From assembly GCA_958510825.1 (NCBI GenBank), contig OY294049.1, forward strand, positions 7,440,001 through 7,504,000: a DNA stretch of 64,000 bases, given 5' to 3'. Under the pieces are notes generated by a model. The model did not search any database. It was not told the DNA's origin and was given only the letters and a program-made list of their open reading frames with translations. The first letter of the stretch is position 1, and every line of letters begins with the position of its first letter. The position numbers were made by a program, and so were the translations under genes. Source of the stretch: Brachypterus glaber. Its lineage: Eukaryota > Arthropoda > Insecta > Coleoptera > Kateretidae. Below are positions 10,993 to 22,680 of this stretch, one piece after another.

Positions 10993-12196
10993 AGTATATT
11001 GTTTTACTAAGAGGAAAAGTGAAGCTTTTGTTTACTAGTCTGGAGAATTTACAGATGACGCGCAACGGAGTCCGGAAACTACAGTAGGCTAAATGGTACA
11101 CTTTTCGAGATTTTGATGGTAACTTGTCTAATGTAGCATTTGCAATTTCGGAGATTTGTAGGTGTGTAAACCATATATTCTTCTTCAATCATTTTTAATC
11201 AATTTCACACAAGGTTTTTGCACAGAATCTCGAGTCAACCACGTGTTTACATAATAAACAAAGTTTGAAGTATGGCTGTCATCAAAGTCAAAGAGTGCTG
11301 CAGCCAGTGGTGGTTTTTCTACGACGTACAACAATCAACTCATTTTTTTACTGTAAAAAATAGATCACTTCCAACTAGTGTGTTTAGTTATAAAATATGA
11401 ACATTTAAGTACCCTTGAAGAAAAATTGTTTTACTTTAATATTTTGAATTTAAGTTTACCATAGTATCACATCTGATACAAGTTAAATTGATTGAAAGTG
11501 TTTGTTCATAATTTGTAGTATGTATTTTACTATTGACTCATGATATTAAACTTGAAAGATTGATGGCTTTTCCACATTGGAGTATGATATAATGCAAAAG
11601 ACTGTGTGTCCCTCGAAAAAAAATAATCCTCTTTTCTCAAACTTTTTTTTTTTAAATCTAATTAAAACAATTTAATTAAATTAATTTAAAAAAAAAGTTA
11701 GTTAGCAAAACCGCCACTGGCGGCAGCACTATTTGATTTTGATGACAGCCATACTTCAAGGTTGGTTGTTTATTATGTAAACAGGTTATTGACTCGAGAT
11801 TCTGTGAAAAAGTTGTATGAAATTAATTAAAAATGATTGAATAAGAATATATGAATTTTACACCTACAAATCTTTTTGCAAATGCTACATTAGACAAGTT
11901 ACCATCAAATGCAAGTCTACGAAAAAAAATTAAAATGAGCTAAGAAAGTTTTAAGTATATTCCGAAAGTGTTTTATTGGCCTATTTTATTAAAAAAACAT
12001 TCTTTATTATTGAATAAATTAAATGCAAAAATTAATATAAAAAATAATATATAGGACGCTTTTTAGTATGTTTCACTCAGAGGAAAAGTGCTTTTTTTAC
12101 TCGTCTGTAGTTTCCGGACTCCGCTTTGCGTCGTCTGTAAATTCTACAGATTAGTAAAAAAAAGCTTTACTTTTCCTCTTAGTAAAACAATATACT
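10993..12196. mobile_element. 1.2 kb foldback element with long interrupted inverted arms
   Basis: The left arm starts AGTATATTGTTTTACTAAGA and the right arm ends TCTTAGTAAAACAATATACT. Further pairs in the same order include ACGGAGTCCGGAAACTACAG with CTGTAGTTTCCGGACTCCG, ACTTGTCTAATGTAGCATTT with AAATGCTACATTAGACAAGT, and GAAGTATGGCTGTCATCAAA with TTTGATGACAGCCATACTTC. The right arm carries about 175 bp of extra sequence (about 11926-12100). That insert holds another copy of the terminus (AGTATGTTTCACTCAGAGG). The last 28 bases are repeated once downstream, to 12236. No transposase. Confidence 0.9.
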
Positions 12197-12271
12197 ACTT
12201 GATATTTATTAGTAAAACAATATACTACTTGATATATTAAACGTACCTGCAGGACACATCAAATTTTAACA

Positions 12272-12694
12272 CACGGAAAAAAAATTATAGCTAAGAGCGC
12301 TATAACACACATACCAAGCAAATTATAATCGCTTATTATATAAATACAAGGCTTTCTCTTACAATTATGGCAGTCAGTGTAAAAATTTATATGAAATACT
12401 TTAATTGTTTAGTGAATAATAAAATATGACAAATAGTATGGCATTTATAGCTTAAATAGATTTAATTATTGTCCGTGCTAATAATTTTTATAATATAATA
12501 AAATTTCTGTAAATTTATAATAGTGCCTGTAATAAATATAATCGTGTCTGTAATATATATAATCGTTTCCAATTTATTTTTAACATTATTAGTTATTGTG
12601 TCCCTTATAATCTATAGCTTAAATCACTATAATTTGCCACTGTTACCAAATATCTTATAATGTATAGCGCAGAGCCCACTAATTTCTTTCCGTG
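12272..12694. mobile_element. MITE with CACGGAAA termini
   Basis: CACGGAAAAAAAATTATAGC at the left is mirrored by ACTAATTTCTTTCCGTG at the right, and AGCGCTATA next to the left end matches TATAGCGC next to the right. Inside are repeats of TATAATCG-type blocks. No ORF. Confidence 0.7.
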
Positions 12695-13060
12695 CACAGT
12701 CCCGTAATAAATTTCTATCAAAACAATGAACTATAATTAATTATTGGGAAACTAAAGTATAATAATTAAATTTCGCTTACCTGTACGATAATAGTTGTGA
12801 GCTTCTGATATTGGAACTAACAGCAGATTTATTATTATAAAACCTGAAACAAAAATTAAAAAATGTATTTCAAAAATGCATTATTATTAAAAAGAATCAT
12901 AAAAAAATCTGACGAAAATATACCATACTAAAAAGTATGTGTGACAAAATATCCCAGCGACAAAATTTCCTATTATAAAATTAAAACGACATAATTTTCT
13001 ACCAAAAAAATATCCCTTATAAAACATTTTTTGGCTTCGTTTATAACTTATATCATAAGT

Positions 13061-14430
13061 TTAGGCATTTTGTAGCCAGATATTCTGTCTCTCGTATATT
13101 TTGTCGCCAGGATATTGCATCGTTAAACCTTATTAAGAAATAATGAATAATTTGTCGTTACCAACTTTATTGCCGGGATATTTTGTCTCGTTTATTTTAT
13201 AGTCTCGTATATTTTGTCGCACGGGTAATTGCATCGTTAAACTTTATATAGATATAAGGCATAATTTGTCGCTAGCAATTTTGTCGCTGGGATATTTTTT
13301 CGCGTTTATTTTATAGTCTGTATATTTTGTCGCATGTATTTTGTTACCGCATATTTCGTCACCAGTTATCTTGTCGCTTGTATATTTTTTACCAGAATAT
13401 TGCGTCGTTAAACCTTATATAGAAATAATGCATCATTTGTCGCTATCAATTTTATCGCCGGGATATTTAGTCGCGTTTATTTTATGATCTGTATATTTTG
13501 TCGCAGGCGTTCTGTGGGTAGGATACTTATTTCATATAAGGGCATTCACAGATAAAAATCACACAATCACACAATAAGTTATGTAAAATTTTACATAACT
13601 TATTGCTTTATTTACAAGATTTACATAATATATTATGTATCTTTACACAACTTATTTCACTTTTTATTATTATGTTTAGGCATTTTGTAGCCAGATATTC
13701 TGTCTCTCGTATATTTTGTCGCCAGGATATTGCATCGTTAAACCTTATTAAGAAATAATGAATAATTTGTCGCTAGCAATTTTGTCGCCGGGAAATTTTT
13801 TCGCTTTTATTTTATAGTCTGTATATTTTGTCGCATGTATTTTGTTACCGCATATTTTGTCACCAGTTATTCTGTCGCATGTATATTTTTTCGCCAGAAT
13901 ATTGCGTCGTTAAACCTTATATAGAAAAAATGCATCATTTATCGCTATCAATTTTATCGCCGGGATATTTTGTCGCGTTTATTTTATGATCTGTATTTTC
14001 TGTCGCAGGCGTTTTGTGGGTAGGATACTTATTTCATTTAAGGACATTCACGGATAAAAATCACACAATCACACAATAAGTTATGTAAAATGTTATATAA
14101 CTTAATGCTTTATTTTCAAGATTTACATAATATATTATGTATCTTTACACAACTTACTTTATTTCACTTATTTTTTACATAATATGTTTCGTAAAATTTA
14201 ATTTCACATAAATTTTTACAGAATATATGCCGTAAAATTTTATTTCACATACATACAGAACATGTTCTGAAAACTCGCATTATATTGGCATTTTTTTATA
14301 ATTTTCATCAGTTTTGTGTCAGTGGGATATTTTGCCGCTAAATGTTTCTCTCTGGATATTTTGTCGCCAAATATTTAGTCTCGTGGATTTTTGTCGCCGA
14401 GCATTTTGGGAATGTATATTTTGTCGTAAA
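13061..14430. repeat. TTTTGTCGC minisatellite array, two long units
   Basis: The motif TATTTTGTCGC(C/A)(G/A)GG and variants recurs dozens of times from about 12950. The segment TTAGGCATTTTGTAGCCAGA restarts at 13061 and 13676, a 615 bp long unit. Within units, ATTGCATCGTTAAAC or ATTGCGTCGTTAAACC marks a subunit at about 13115, 13222, 13398, 13732 and 13905. The first long unit has about 115 bp more than the second. Each long unit ends in ACACAATAAGTTATGTAAAA. The array frays out by 14430. Not coding. Confidence 0.85.
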
Positions 14431-15091
14431 ATCTGAAAAACAGAGGGCAGATTTCCCTACTCCCTAGCACCCCTATTCCATAACATCCCTACTCTGTAAC
14501 ATCCCTACTCCATAACAACTCTACTCTATAACATCCATACTTCCCAATAACCATACTCCGCACTATAAGCACTCGATTAGCCACTTAATAATAAATGAGT
14601 GGTTCGTGAAACAAAGAACTTTCTTCTTCCAGATATTTATATTTTTTTCTTATCTATACGTAAAATTTTAGAATAATCGCATATGTGTTATTCTAATAGT
14701 CTCCACAGACACGGCGTAGATTTTACGTCTGTATAGTATGCAATTTGTGATTTCTCCCAAATTCACTAACTACGGCTTTCCGCGTCTCAGAACTAAAAAG
14801 CCCTAAATCCGACGGAGAAACTGGTGTGAGGCACAGTGATTTTTCACGTGTTCCTCTCAAATTTGGTGGAGTAAAAAATACTCTATGTCTGTATGTAATA
14901 ATAAAAACAATAGGGTTTATCCATTGCAAGAAAAAAATATTATTTTTTTTAGAATTTTATGTTATGTTATTCATTTATAATTAGGTTTTTAATTTTATCT
15001 TATATATTTTTTTCTTCCAAGTTATTTAAATAAATTTCCCTATCAAGTCAAAATTAACAAAAAATAACATCATATTACAAATTATATTATA

Positions 15092-15651
15092 CAGTAGGTC
15101 AAGTAAGAGCGTCTCTCGCATTTTTTATTTAAGAATATATTTATACTATTTTTTTTACATTTAATTACAGTTAATGAATAATAGATCAATGCAAATAACT
15201 TAGTAACTTGTCCAGTCCCTATTACATCAATGATCGCCTGGCATCGTCGGGGCATACTTTGAACGAGATTTTTTGCATATTCCTTGGGCAAAGACCTCTA
15301 TATTGTCCCAATTTCTCTTGACGGCTGCTTTAATGTGTATACCTTTCGAGCCACGATCTAGTAAATCGTCAACATTTTTCGTTTTCGAGTATTGTTTCAC
15401 CCACCTGACGAATCTCTTTGACTTTCCCATATACTTTGCAGTCGCTGGAGGCGTCATTTTAGAAACTTTCGGGTGCAAACAGAGCAAGACCGCCTCGAAC
15501 ACTGATGCGTACGCAGCACTCATGTTTTAAAGGTTCAGAAAAAGTACAAAGCATTGTTGGTCAGGAAGTAAAATATATCCCAAAAAAAAAGTAGGGCTCT
15601 CTCTTACCGACTACACTACTTATAGGCGACACGCTCTTACTTGACCGACTG
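15092..15651 (-). mobile_element. Tc1/mariner-like element, 560 bp, internally deleted
   Basis: The ends are CAGTAGGTCAAGTAAGAGCG and its near-perfect inverse CGCTCTTACTTGACCGACTG, each flanked by TA. Copy B of the host X element has the uninterrupted site (TTATATTATATAAATAACTC at about 48321-48340). Removing the element plus one TA from this locus gives that sequence exactly. Inside is a fused transposase remnant on the minus strand. The length is about a third of a full Tc1 element, so it is non-autonomous. Confidence 0.93.
15178..15523 (-). pseudogene. Tc1-like transposase remnant: N-terminal HTH joined to C-terminus
   Basis: From an ATG at 15521-15523 the frame reads through a helix-turn-helix-like segment (PPATAKYMGKSKRFVRWVKQ) to LLDRGSKGI and then WDNIE. 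After a one-base frame change near 15285 it continues KEYAKNLVQSMPRRCQAII. The last motif (V-SMPRR-AVI-like) is the normal end of Tc1 transposases. The whole DDE catalytic domain between them is missing, so this cannot be an active enzyme. Internal deletion with both TIRs kept is the usual route to a MITE. Confidence 0.85.
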
Positions 15652-16391
15652 TATAAATAACTCATTTAAATATTATATTGTATTGCATTTATAATTTAAT
15701 AATAAAAGCTATAAAGAACACGTTTGACTATAAATAAAATTTAAAAAAATTTGTTCGACTTTTAAGTTGTTTAAAGGGACGTGTAATTTTTACCCTATCT
15801 GTTGTAACGTTCCATAAATAAGGTGTCTATGGCAGAGGGTTAACGTGTACTAATAAATGAGTACATAATAAATTAAATACATATTTGACAATGACATACC
15901 ATGACAAATATTTTGGCTAATTGAGTTCATAGGGTTATTGGAGAGTAGGTATGTTATGGAGTAGGGATTTTAGGAAGTAGGAAAATTAAGAGTAGGGATT
16001 TTAGTCTGCCAAACAAACGTATCCAGAGGCAGATTTTTATAGCGGAGATTATTTAGCACTTTGTATACAGTCTTTGTAAGGGACGGATGTGACCGCTTTG
16101 GCAGATTTACTCCAGCATCAGCCTGCTATCGTAGATATGCACAGGACTTGATTTATTTTATTTTATGTTGTTTCGTGAAAATATTACTTTAATAGTAAAG
16201 TTTTAAGTGAATCGTGAATATTTATGTTTTTTTTTTATTTTGCGATGTTAAATTTTAACGTGGAACTGTTGAATATGTTATATGTTTAATAAGTTTGCGT
16301 CTGCGCAAATATCACTACAGTAAGGCGGTTTTGCGTACGTCGAAAATTATATTAGATTGGGCTGGCAAACTATCCTATGGAAAATGCCATT

Positions 16392-16416
16392 ATTGGAATT
16401 GGAATTGGAATTGGAA
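16392..16416. repeat. (GGAATT)n short tandem repeat
   Basis: Four units of TTGGAA/ATTGGA. The sequence 16011-16391 on its left has no feature I can support. Confidence 0.8.
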
Positions 16417-16639
16417 CACTTTGTATAGAAATGGGTAAGCAATTACAAAGTAGTTTTCATTTTCACAAGTATTAAGCTGGTGTGATTTTACACTTTAAGC
16501 GGCTTATAATTAAAAGCCTGGGGGTGTACTATAATAATAGAGTAAAGAAAACAAGTAAAACTTTAAAACTCAAGTTTGTTTTAAAGCTTTACTTTTATCT
16601 TAGCTTTTTTTATAAAAATATTCAATTTTTAACTAACTT

Positions 16640-17045
16640 ACTCGGGGCCGTAACTAGGGAGGGGCAGGGGGCTAAGCCCCCCCTGAGCCACCCCCTGACG
16701 TTTTCCCTGAGGGGGGACTTTTAAGTCATCTACATTTGGGAGCCAATTTTTTTTGCAGGAGAGTTTGATAGAAACCGCCAAGGACAAAACTTTTTTCATG
16801 AGAGTATTTTTTTGGCTCCAATTTTTTTATGTAGGGGCGGCGCCATGTTTTGGTTGAAACAATCAGGGACAAAGCTTTTTTCTTGAAGGTAATTTTTGGG
16901 TCGCCAATTAATTTTTTTTTGCAAGGGCGCCTAGTTTGGTAGAAACCGCCAAGGACAAAAATTTTTCATGAGGGTATTTTTTTAGGCGCCAATTTTTTTT
17001 TTTTAAGAGCCTCCCTAGATTTTTTCTGGTTACGGTTACGGACTT
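16640..17045. repeat. about 90 bp tandem repeat flanked by CCGTAAC / GTTACGG
   Basis: A unit containing GGCGCCAATTTTTTTTTGCA, AGAAACCGCCAAGGACAAAA and TTTTTCATGAG(A/G)GTATTTTT occurs about three times (near 16735, 16812 and 16900). The block opens with GGCCGTAACTAGGGAGGGGC and closes with GGTTACGGTTACGG, so the outer ends are inverted. GC content is locally high. A likely non-autonomous element, not a gene. Confidence 0.7.
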
Positions 17046-17470
17046 ACTTTATGTATTTTCACGCATAACTTGGAAAAATCGATTTGTATGAAGCATTTTG
17101 CATCTTACATTTCTTATTCTTGACCGTCGCGACGGTCGCGCCGTATAAAAAGAAAATTATTTTTGCAAAAATAAAAAACAATCAATCTAACAGAATTGTT
17201 GTTTTCTCGCACCAACTGCAACAACAGGAAACAATTTTAATTCCATTTAATTTATTCACTTTGTTTAATAAGAGGAAATTTCATTTCATTTTAATAATAA
17301 TTATTGTGCTACTAGTATACTTACTTCTCGTTTTTTATTATTGTTTCAAAATCGCACTCTACTTGAATTTTATTAAAAGTACAACTCTACCTACCTAAAT
17401 CACAATTACACCTATTTTTATTAATAATCTTTTTTTTCATGTCCTATGTCAGTCAAAGGGCAAATATTAC

Positions 17471-18400
17471 CCTGTACACTTCGAAACATCGTATCTGCAA
17501 AAAAAATATTTTTGGTTTCTTGTACTAGTCAACTTTGTACATGATGACTGGTAACTTATACAAACTCCAATTTATTACGCGAATATAGTGTAACATATAA
17601 ACTAAGTGGAGTAGTTAATTGAAGTATATTTGTGCAAGGAAGCGAAAATAATTTTATTTGCAACTGTATATGTAATACATACATTACATGTACTAATAAA
17701 GTTTGGGAATTACGTGATTTCTTGTTCCACTGTTTTCCACGCCTGGACCTGACCTGTAATGAAAAATAGAGACCAGTAAACTAATTATTACTGGTCTGAA
17801 ATTTATATCATTAATTTCCGTTAGATGGCGCCACCGATTAAAATATCATTATGAATGCTTAAAGCAAGATGGTTGAACTGCTTTTGTCACGATAAACACA
17901 AATATAATCTAATACATTTCGTTTAACAAACTTAAATTTACAGTTTTAGTCAATGTTTTTTACTTTTGAGACTGAAAAGGATAATAAATGTTATAAACGG
18001 TGCCTTGTGAGCTATCAACAGATGTTTTTTGTGTTTGTTTATTTAGGTTACGCGAATGTGGAACTACAGTTTTATATAATTGTGCTTTAGTTGTGAAATT
18101 CAGGAGAAAATATTGTGGTGAATATGAAAATAACTAAAAAACTAAGTATTATAGTATTATTTTCTTCATTTGAATTCAAACATCTAGGTTTCAAAAAAAT
18201 TAGTTATTTATTTTTAAATAAAAACATTTGCGAATAAAATAGTATACAGGTCTCCCGGAAAATGGTACTTTTCTTCGACCTATAAATAATTTCGGCACTC
18301 CCTGCCTCGCGCATTAATAAAGGTCACGGAAAAGTACTATTTTTCGAGTCGACCTGTAATCTACTTTTTTGCAGATACGATGTTTCGAAATTTACAGGGC
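17471..18400. mobile_element. 930 bp element with inverted ends (TTCGAAACATCGTATCTGCA)
   Basis: CCTGTACACTTCGAAACATC plus GTATCTGCAAAAAA at the left is matched by TTTTTTGCAGATACGATGTT plus TCGAAATTTACAGGG at the right. The interior holds no transposase. The right part contains a small MITE at 18247-18356. The open frame at 17084-17398 to the left shows no domain. Confidence 0.75.
18247..18356. mobile_element. 110 bp MITE, TA-flanked, CAGGTC ends
   Basis: CAGGTCTCCCGGAAAATGGT and ACTTTTC at the left pair with GAAAAGTACTATTTTTCGAG and TCGACCTG at the right. TA lies on both sides, as expected for a Tc1/mariner-type insertion. Confidence 0.75.
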
Positions 18401-18594
18401 GATATAGATTTTCTTTATTATTGACTTTAAGTCAGATATTTTGTGAGTGATTCATAGCTTATTACTAGTAATATTTTTATGGTACGATAATGAATGTGAT
18501 TATTTCTATATTATTATACAAAATATAATAAAGAAGTACCTACTATGATTTTCACATAAAATGTAAAGTACTGAGCTAATAAATCCATATCCCA

Positions 18595-18745
18595 GAAAGG
18601 TCTGAACTACCTTTGCTTTAAATATTTCAATAAATTACCGTCAAATATTCGCAGCCTTTCAGGCAAAAGGTTCCAGGTCTCCATTAAAAAGTTTTTACTC
18701 TCCAAAGCCTTTTTCTCCCTGGAAGAGTTCTTAAACTTTAATTTG
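18595..18745 (-). pseudogene. possible LINE polymerase C-terminal scrap
   Basis: The minus strand reads METWNLLPERLRIFDGN and then YLKQR, similar in style to the WN-LP...FK..LK ending of CR1/Jockey polymerases. It is only about 45 codons long, with no catalytic motif. Confidence 0.35.
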
Positions 18746-18942
18746 TTTTTTTATTAATGTGTCTTGCAGTACATGCAATGTTTTGTATCCCATAACAATG
18801 GTTTTGTTTTAAATTGATTAAATTGACTTTATTTAATATTAAGTACATTTATGTTCTATTTTATTTTATTTTTCTTTTAACATTTCAACGTTTTTGTGTA
18901 GGTATCTAAAGTTTTATCTTTATGTGACATGCGCAAATACTC

Positions 18943-18993
18943 TCTATTCTATTCCATTCCATTCTATTTTATTCTATTTTATTTTATTCTATT
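18943..18993. repeat. (TTCTA/TTTTA)n microsatellite
   Basis: Pentanucleotide runs of ATTCT, ATTCC and ATTTT. Confidence 0.85.
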
Positions 18994-19390
18994 TGTAACT
19001 TTTAAGCTTTTTAAAAATAAATAAACAATAATTTAAAAACATCTTAAAATTTTACGAAAGTAACAGCGATCCGCGAAACCAGCCTTTAAGCATTTAAAGC
19101 AGGTTTATCAAACAAAAATAAAAGAAAAAATACACGCTTTAAAATTAAATAAAACGTAGATAATTCCTACATACATGTAGGAATTAAAATGAAAATTGAA
19201 CAAGCAGAAACAGTTTAAATGACTAAACCCGATTACATGCTTTCCGATTTAAAAGAATACCAGCGTTACCTTTAATTGGTATACATATAGGGTGGCTCTT
19301 TTTTAAGACATCAAAATTACAGCGTACAGTGAGAATTTAGTATTTTTGACTTATATTTAATTTTTTACTTATATCCAATGATGATTTTTT

Positions 19391-20320
19391 GTCATTACAC
19401 AGGAGGACCACAAAAAAATAAAGTTAGTTTTTTATATATTTTAAATTTATGGGCGCTGAGAACGAATATGGTAATGAAAAATATCCTTGACCCTAAAAGC
19501 GATATAGCGCACAATGGTTTTTTGTATTTTAACATGTAACATTTTTGTGGGTCGAACCCAGCATTAGTCAATTACCACAGAGAATTGACTAATGCTGGGT
19601 TCGACCCACAAAAATGTTACATGTTTTTTACTGCGAACGACGCTTTTAACCTACAAATTTTTCGACATGGTGTCAAAACCAATTTTTATATTGTAATGTA
19701 ATATTTATTTATTTTTATGTTGTAAAAGGTTCCTTTTCCACAATGTTCAAGTTTATAATATATATAACTACGCTCACATAATTTTTAGGTAAGAAAATTT
19801 ACATATTTTACCTGAAAATGGGATTCAATACAGGCAAAAAATATTTTTGTTATATATTATCATTATTATTGTTATTAACAATAGTTGTTATCTTTCAGCT
19901 TTGATAAAGCCCCCAAAGAGGGGAGAAACGTTAGCCATATAATAAATTGACGCATTAAAACCTGCCAAAAAATCCGAGTTTTTTTTACAAACCAGAAAAT
20001 TAGTTATAATTAGTTGTTTCCATAAATCTATTTATGTATAGATAGTTTCCGATTTTAACAATTTATTTTTACGTGAAACCATTATTATTGCATGAATCAT
20101 TTTTATATAGCATGAATTATTTTTATTTAGCAATATTTCTATAAAAAAAATCAAAAATCCTACAGATTTTTTTTTGGCCTTGAATCCGTACAAAAAAACA
20201 ATTGTTCTCTATATCCCAAGATTTTGAGGGTCAAGATTTTTTTACCATATTCGTTTCAGCACTATAAAAAATATAGTCTGGTTTATAAACTAACTTTATT
20301 TCGTCTAATGTAATTAGGAC
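19391..20320. mobile_element. foldback element with GCGCTGAGAACGAATATGG arms
   Basis: Left-arm blocks AATAAAGTTAGTTTTTTATA, GCTGAGAACGAATATGGTAA, TCCTTGACCCT and GTTTTTTGTA are mirrored in reverse order at 20176-20306 (TACAAAAAAACAATTG, AGGGTCAAGA, TTACCATATTCGTTTCAGC, AACTAACTTTATTT). Arms are about 115 bp and moderately diverged. The motif GCGCTGATTACGAATATG is shared with the next element. Confidence 0.75.
19531..19625. repeat. perfect hairpin, 43 bp arms, 9 nt loop
   Basis: AACATGTAACATTTTTGTGG at the left is matched base for base through GGGTTCGACCCACAAAAATG to ATGTT at the right, with loop ACCACAGAG (19574-19582). I found no mismatch in 43 pairs. Confidence 0.92.
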
Positions 20321-20622
20321 TCATAATTTAGGAGTCAGCCTAATAGTAAAGTCTTTGTAGTGTACCATAGAAATGCAAACAATTAAAATTCATTGTACGT
20401 TCCGCCAAATTCTCATAATTTAATCCTGGATCCAGGATACCTGTCTGGACGATTGAGGCTGACTAAATCCTACAGGTAATTACAAGGACGTTTAACGCGT
20501 TCTGATAGCCTTATAGTCTTATTTCCTAAAACCTTTTATGATCTGCCAATATGAATTTGCTAAGATACTTTGGGAAAGTGCGGCCCACATGATCCAGTTT
20601 TTAAACTTCGATCGGACCTCTG

Positions 20623-21683
20623 CACAGTGGGCCAGAATAAAAAAATACCAAACCAAAATTCTGTATTAACTAATTTGGGGGCACTGATTACGAATATGAC
20701 ATTGAAATTTTAAAATTCAAAATGGCGGATCTGTCACAGATGAATATTTTAAATTATTTTACCGATTTTTTTGAAATTTAATATTTAAGGTCTAATGTGG
20801 ATGATGAGACTAGATACAGTAAAACAATTCGAATTTTAATCAAAAAGACCAAAAATGGAGGACATTTAAAAAAGTAAACTCTTAATTTATGCAATTTTTG
20901 GTATTTCCAGAACTGTACAAAAAGTCCATCTTATCGATTTATAATAAAAATATAAAAACGCAACAAGGCAGACCTATAATGGCTGACTTATTTTCTTGTT
21001 GATTTTATTTGGCAATTGTTTTTATAAAGTTGGTTTAATTTGAGTATTTACGTAAATGTACACATTTTTTCTTGATTTTTCAATCATAAAAAGCTTTTTA
21101 ATAGGAAAGCAATATGATTAAAATAATTATTATGTATACAAGGGCATACAAATAATTTATTGGACCAAAATATGTGTTGGACTGTATACATTTAAAAAAA
21201 AGTATTTAATATAAGCCAATATAAGCATCAATTTGATAAACATGATAATAAATAAGATATTCTTAATAGAAAAAATATCTGCACAAAGTGGCACAGCTAA
21301 TGGTGGATGAGTTATTTAGTTTCATCTGCATAGTTTTTGGTGTCAGCCATATTAGGTCTGCCTTGTTGCGTATTTATATTTTTTTTTAAATCGACAAGGT
21401 GGACGCCTGTACAATTCTGGGAATACCAAAAATCGCATAAATTAAGAGTTTACTTTTTTAAATGTTCGCCATTTTTAGTCCTTCTTATTAAATTTTGATT
21501 TTTTTTACTGTATCCAAAAAATCCACATAAGGCTCTAAATATTAATTATTTAAAAAATCGGTAAAATAATTTAAAATATGTCATAAGTGACAGATCAGCC
21601 ATTTTGAATTTTAAAATTTTAATATCATATTCGTAATCAGCGCCCCCAAATTAGTTTGGACTTTTTTATTCTGGCCCACTGTG
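20623..21683. mobile_element. 1061 bp palindromic element, CACAGTGGGCC ends, 5 bp target duplication
   Basis: The left end CACAGTGGGCCAGAATAA is mirrored exactly by TTATTCTGGCCCACTGTG. Arms continue inwards about 380 bp: CACTGATTACGAATATGA with TCATATTCGTAATCAGCG, AACTCTTAATTTATGC with GCATAAATTAAGAGTT, and CGCAACAAGGCAGACCTA with TAGGTCTGCCTTGTTGCG. CTCTG is found on both sides (20618-20622 and 21684-21688). The centre is an AT-rich spacer of about 340 bp. No ORF. Confidence 0.92.
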
Positions 21684-22300
<617 letters not shown>

Positions 22301-22539
22301 GTCATAGACGGATTGAGATAGTCAAGTGGAAAAAAATACTGCTGCAAACAAAATAATACTTTCCCCTCTACGTCTAGGTTCATTAAAATCAAAAACGAAA
22401 AAAAAAATAAATAATTTTTTTTTAAAAGTTTATTTTTTCTTAAAACAAAAATAAATTGAAAAAAAAAATGTTTTTGGAAAAAATTGTTTTTGCCCCATTA
22501 ACCCAATCCGATTTTTACCAAAAACAATCCCAGCCTAGA

Positions 22540-22680
22540 AATTTGGATAACTAACCTGTGGTCCAAATTTAAAGTCTTTAGCCCGAAGCGTTCTTGAGTT
22601 ATCATGGTAAAACATTTCCCGGACACACAGACCGACAGACCGACCGAAGGACAGATTTTTTTTTGACGCAAATCATATGT
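22540..22680 (-). repeat. Y/Z core repeat copy (minus orientation)
   Basis: CCAAATTTAAAGTCTTTAGC, CGAAGCGTTCTTGAGTTATC and a GACAGACCGACCGAAGGACAG block match, reverse-complemented, the core of the Z copies (GATAACTCAAGAACG...GACTTGAAATTT). They match directly the 3' parts of Y copies at 43805 and 52480. Confidence 0.7.

Larger units (their letters stand above)
14704..15803. mobile_element. X element, copy A (partner 47838-48488)
   Basis: CACAGACACGGCGTAGATTT at the left matches CAGACACGGCGTAAATTTTA at 47841. Long colinear blocks follow in both: GTATAGTATGCA, TTTGTGATTTCTCCC, AATAAAAACAATAGGGTT, AAGTTATTTAAATAAATTTC, GTTCGACTTTT and AATTTTTAC. In copy B the ends are CTACAGACA...TGTCTGTAG. 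Copy A sits inside the foldback at 14446-16010 and is itself interrupted by a Tc1-like element. Confidence 0.8.
14446..16010. mobile_element. foldback element copy 1 (GGCAGA ends), enlarged by nested insertions
   Basis: The left end GGCAGATTTCCCTACTCC and right end GGATTTTAGTCTGCC match the young copy at 30379-30911. So does the subterminal CGATTAGCCACTTAATAATA, with the matching right side TGACAAATATTTTGGCTAAT. Arm subrepeats of the type CTACTCCATAACATCC are present but diverged. The flanks AAACAGAG and AAACAAAC match at 6 of 8 bases, which may be a decayed 8 bp target duplication. The extra length is due to the X element at 14704-15803. Confidence 0.8.

Noticed and set aside
13061..14140. 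CRISPR-like regular repeat spacing in the TTTTGTCGC array
   Set aside because: Spacing is irregular, the intervening sequences are themselves repeats, and the surroundings are eukaryotic transposons.
15273..15530. 85-codon plus-strand frame
   Set aside because: Shadow of the Tc1-like transposase remnant on the other strand.
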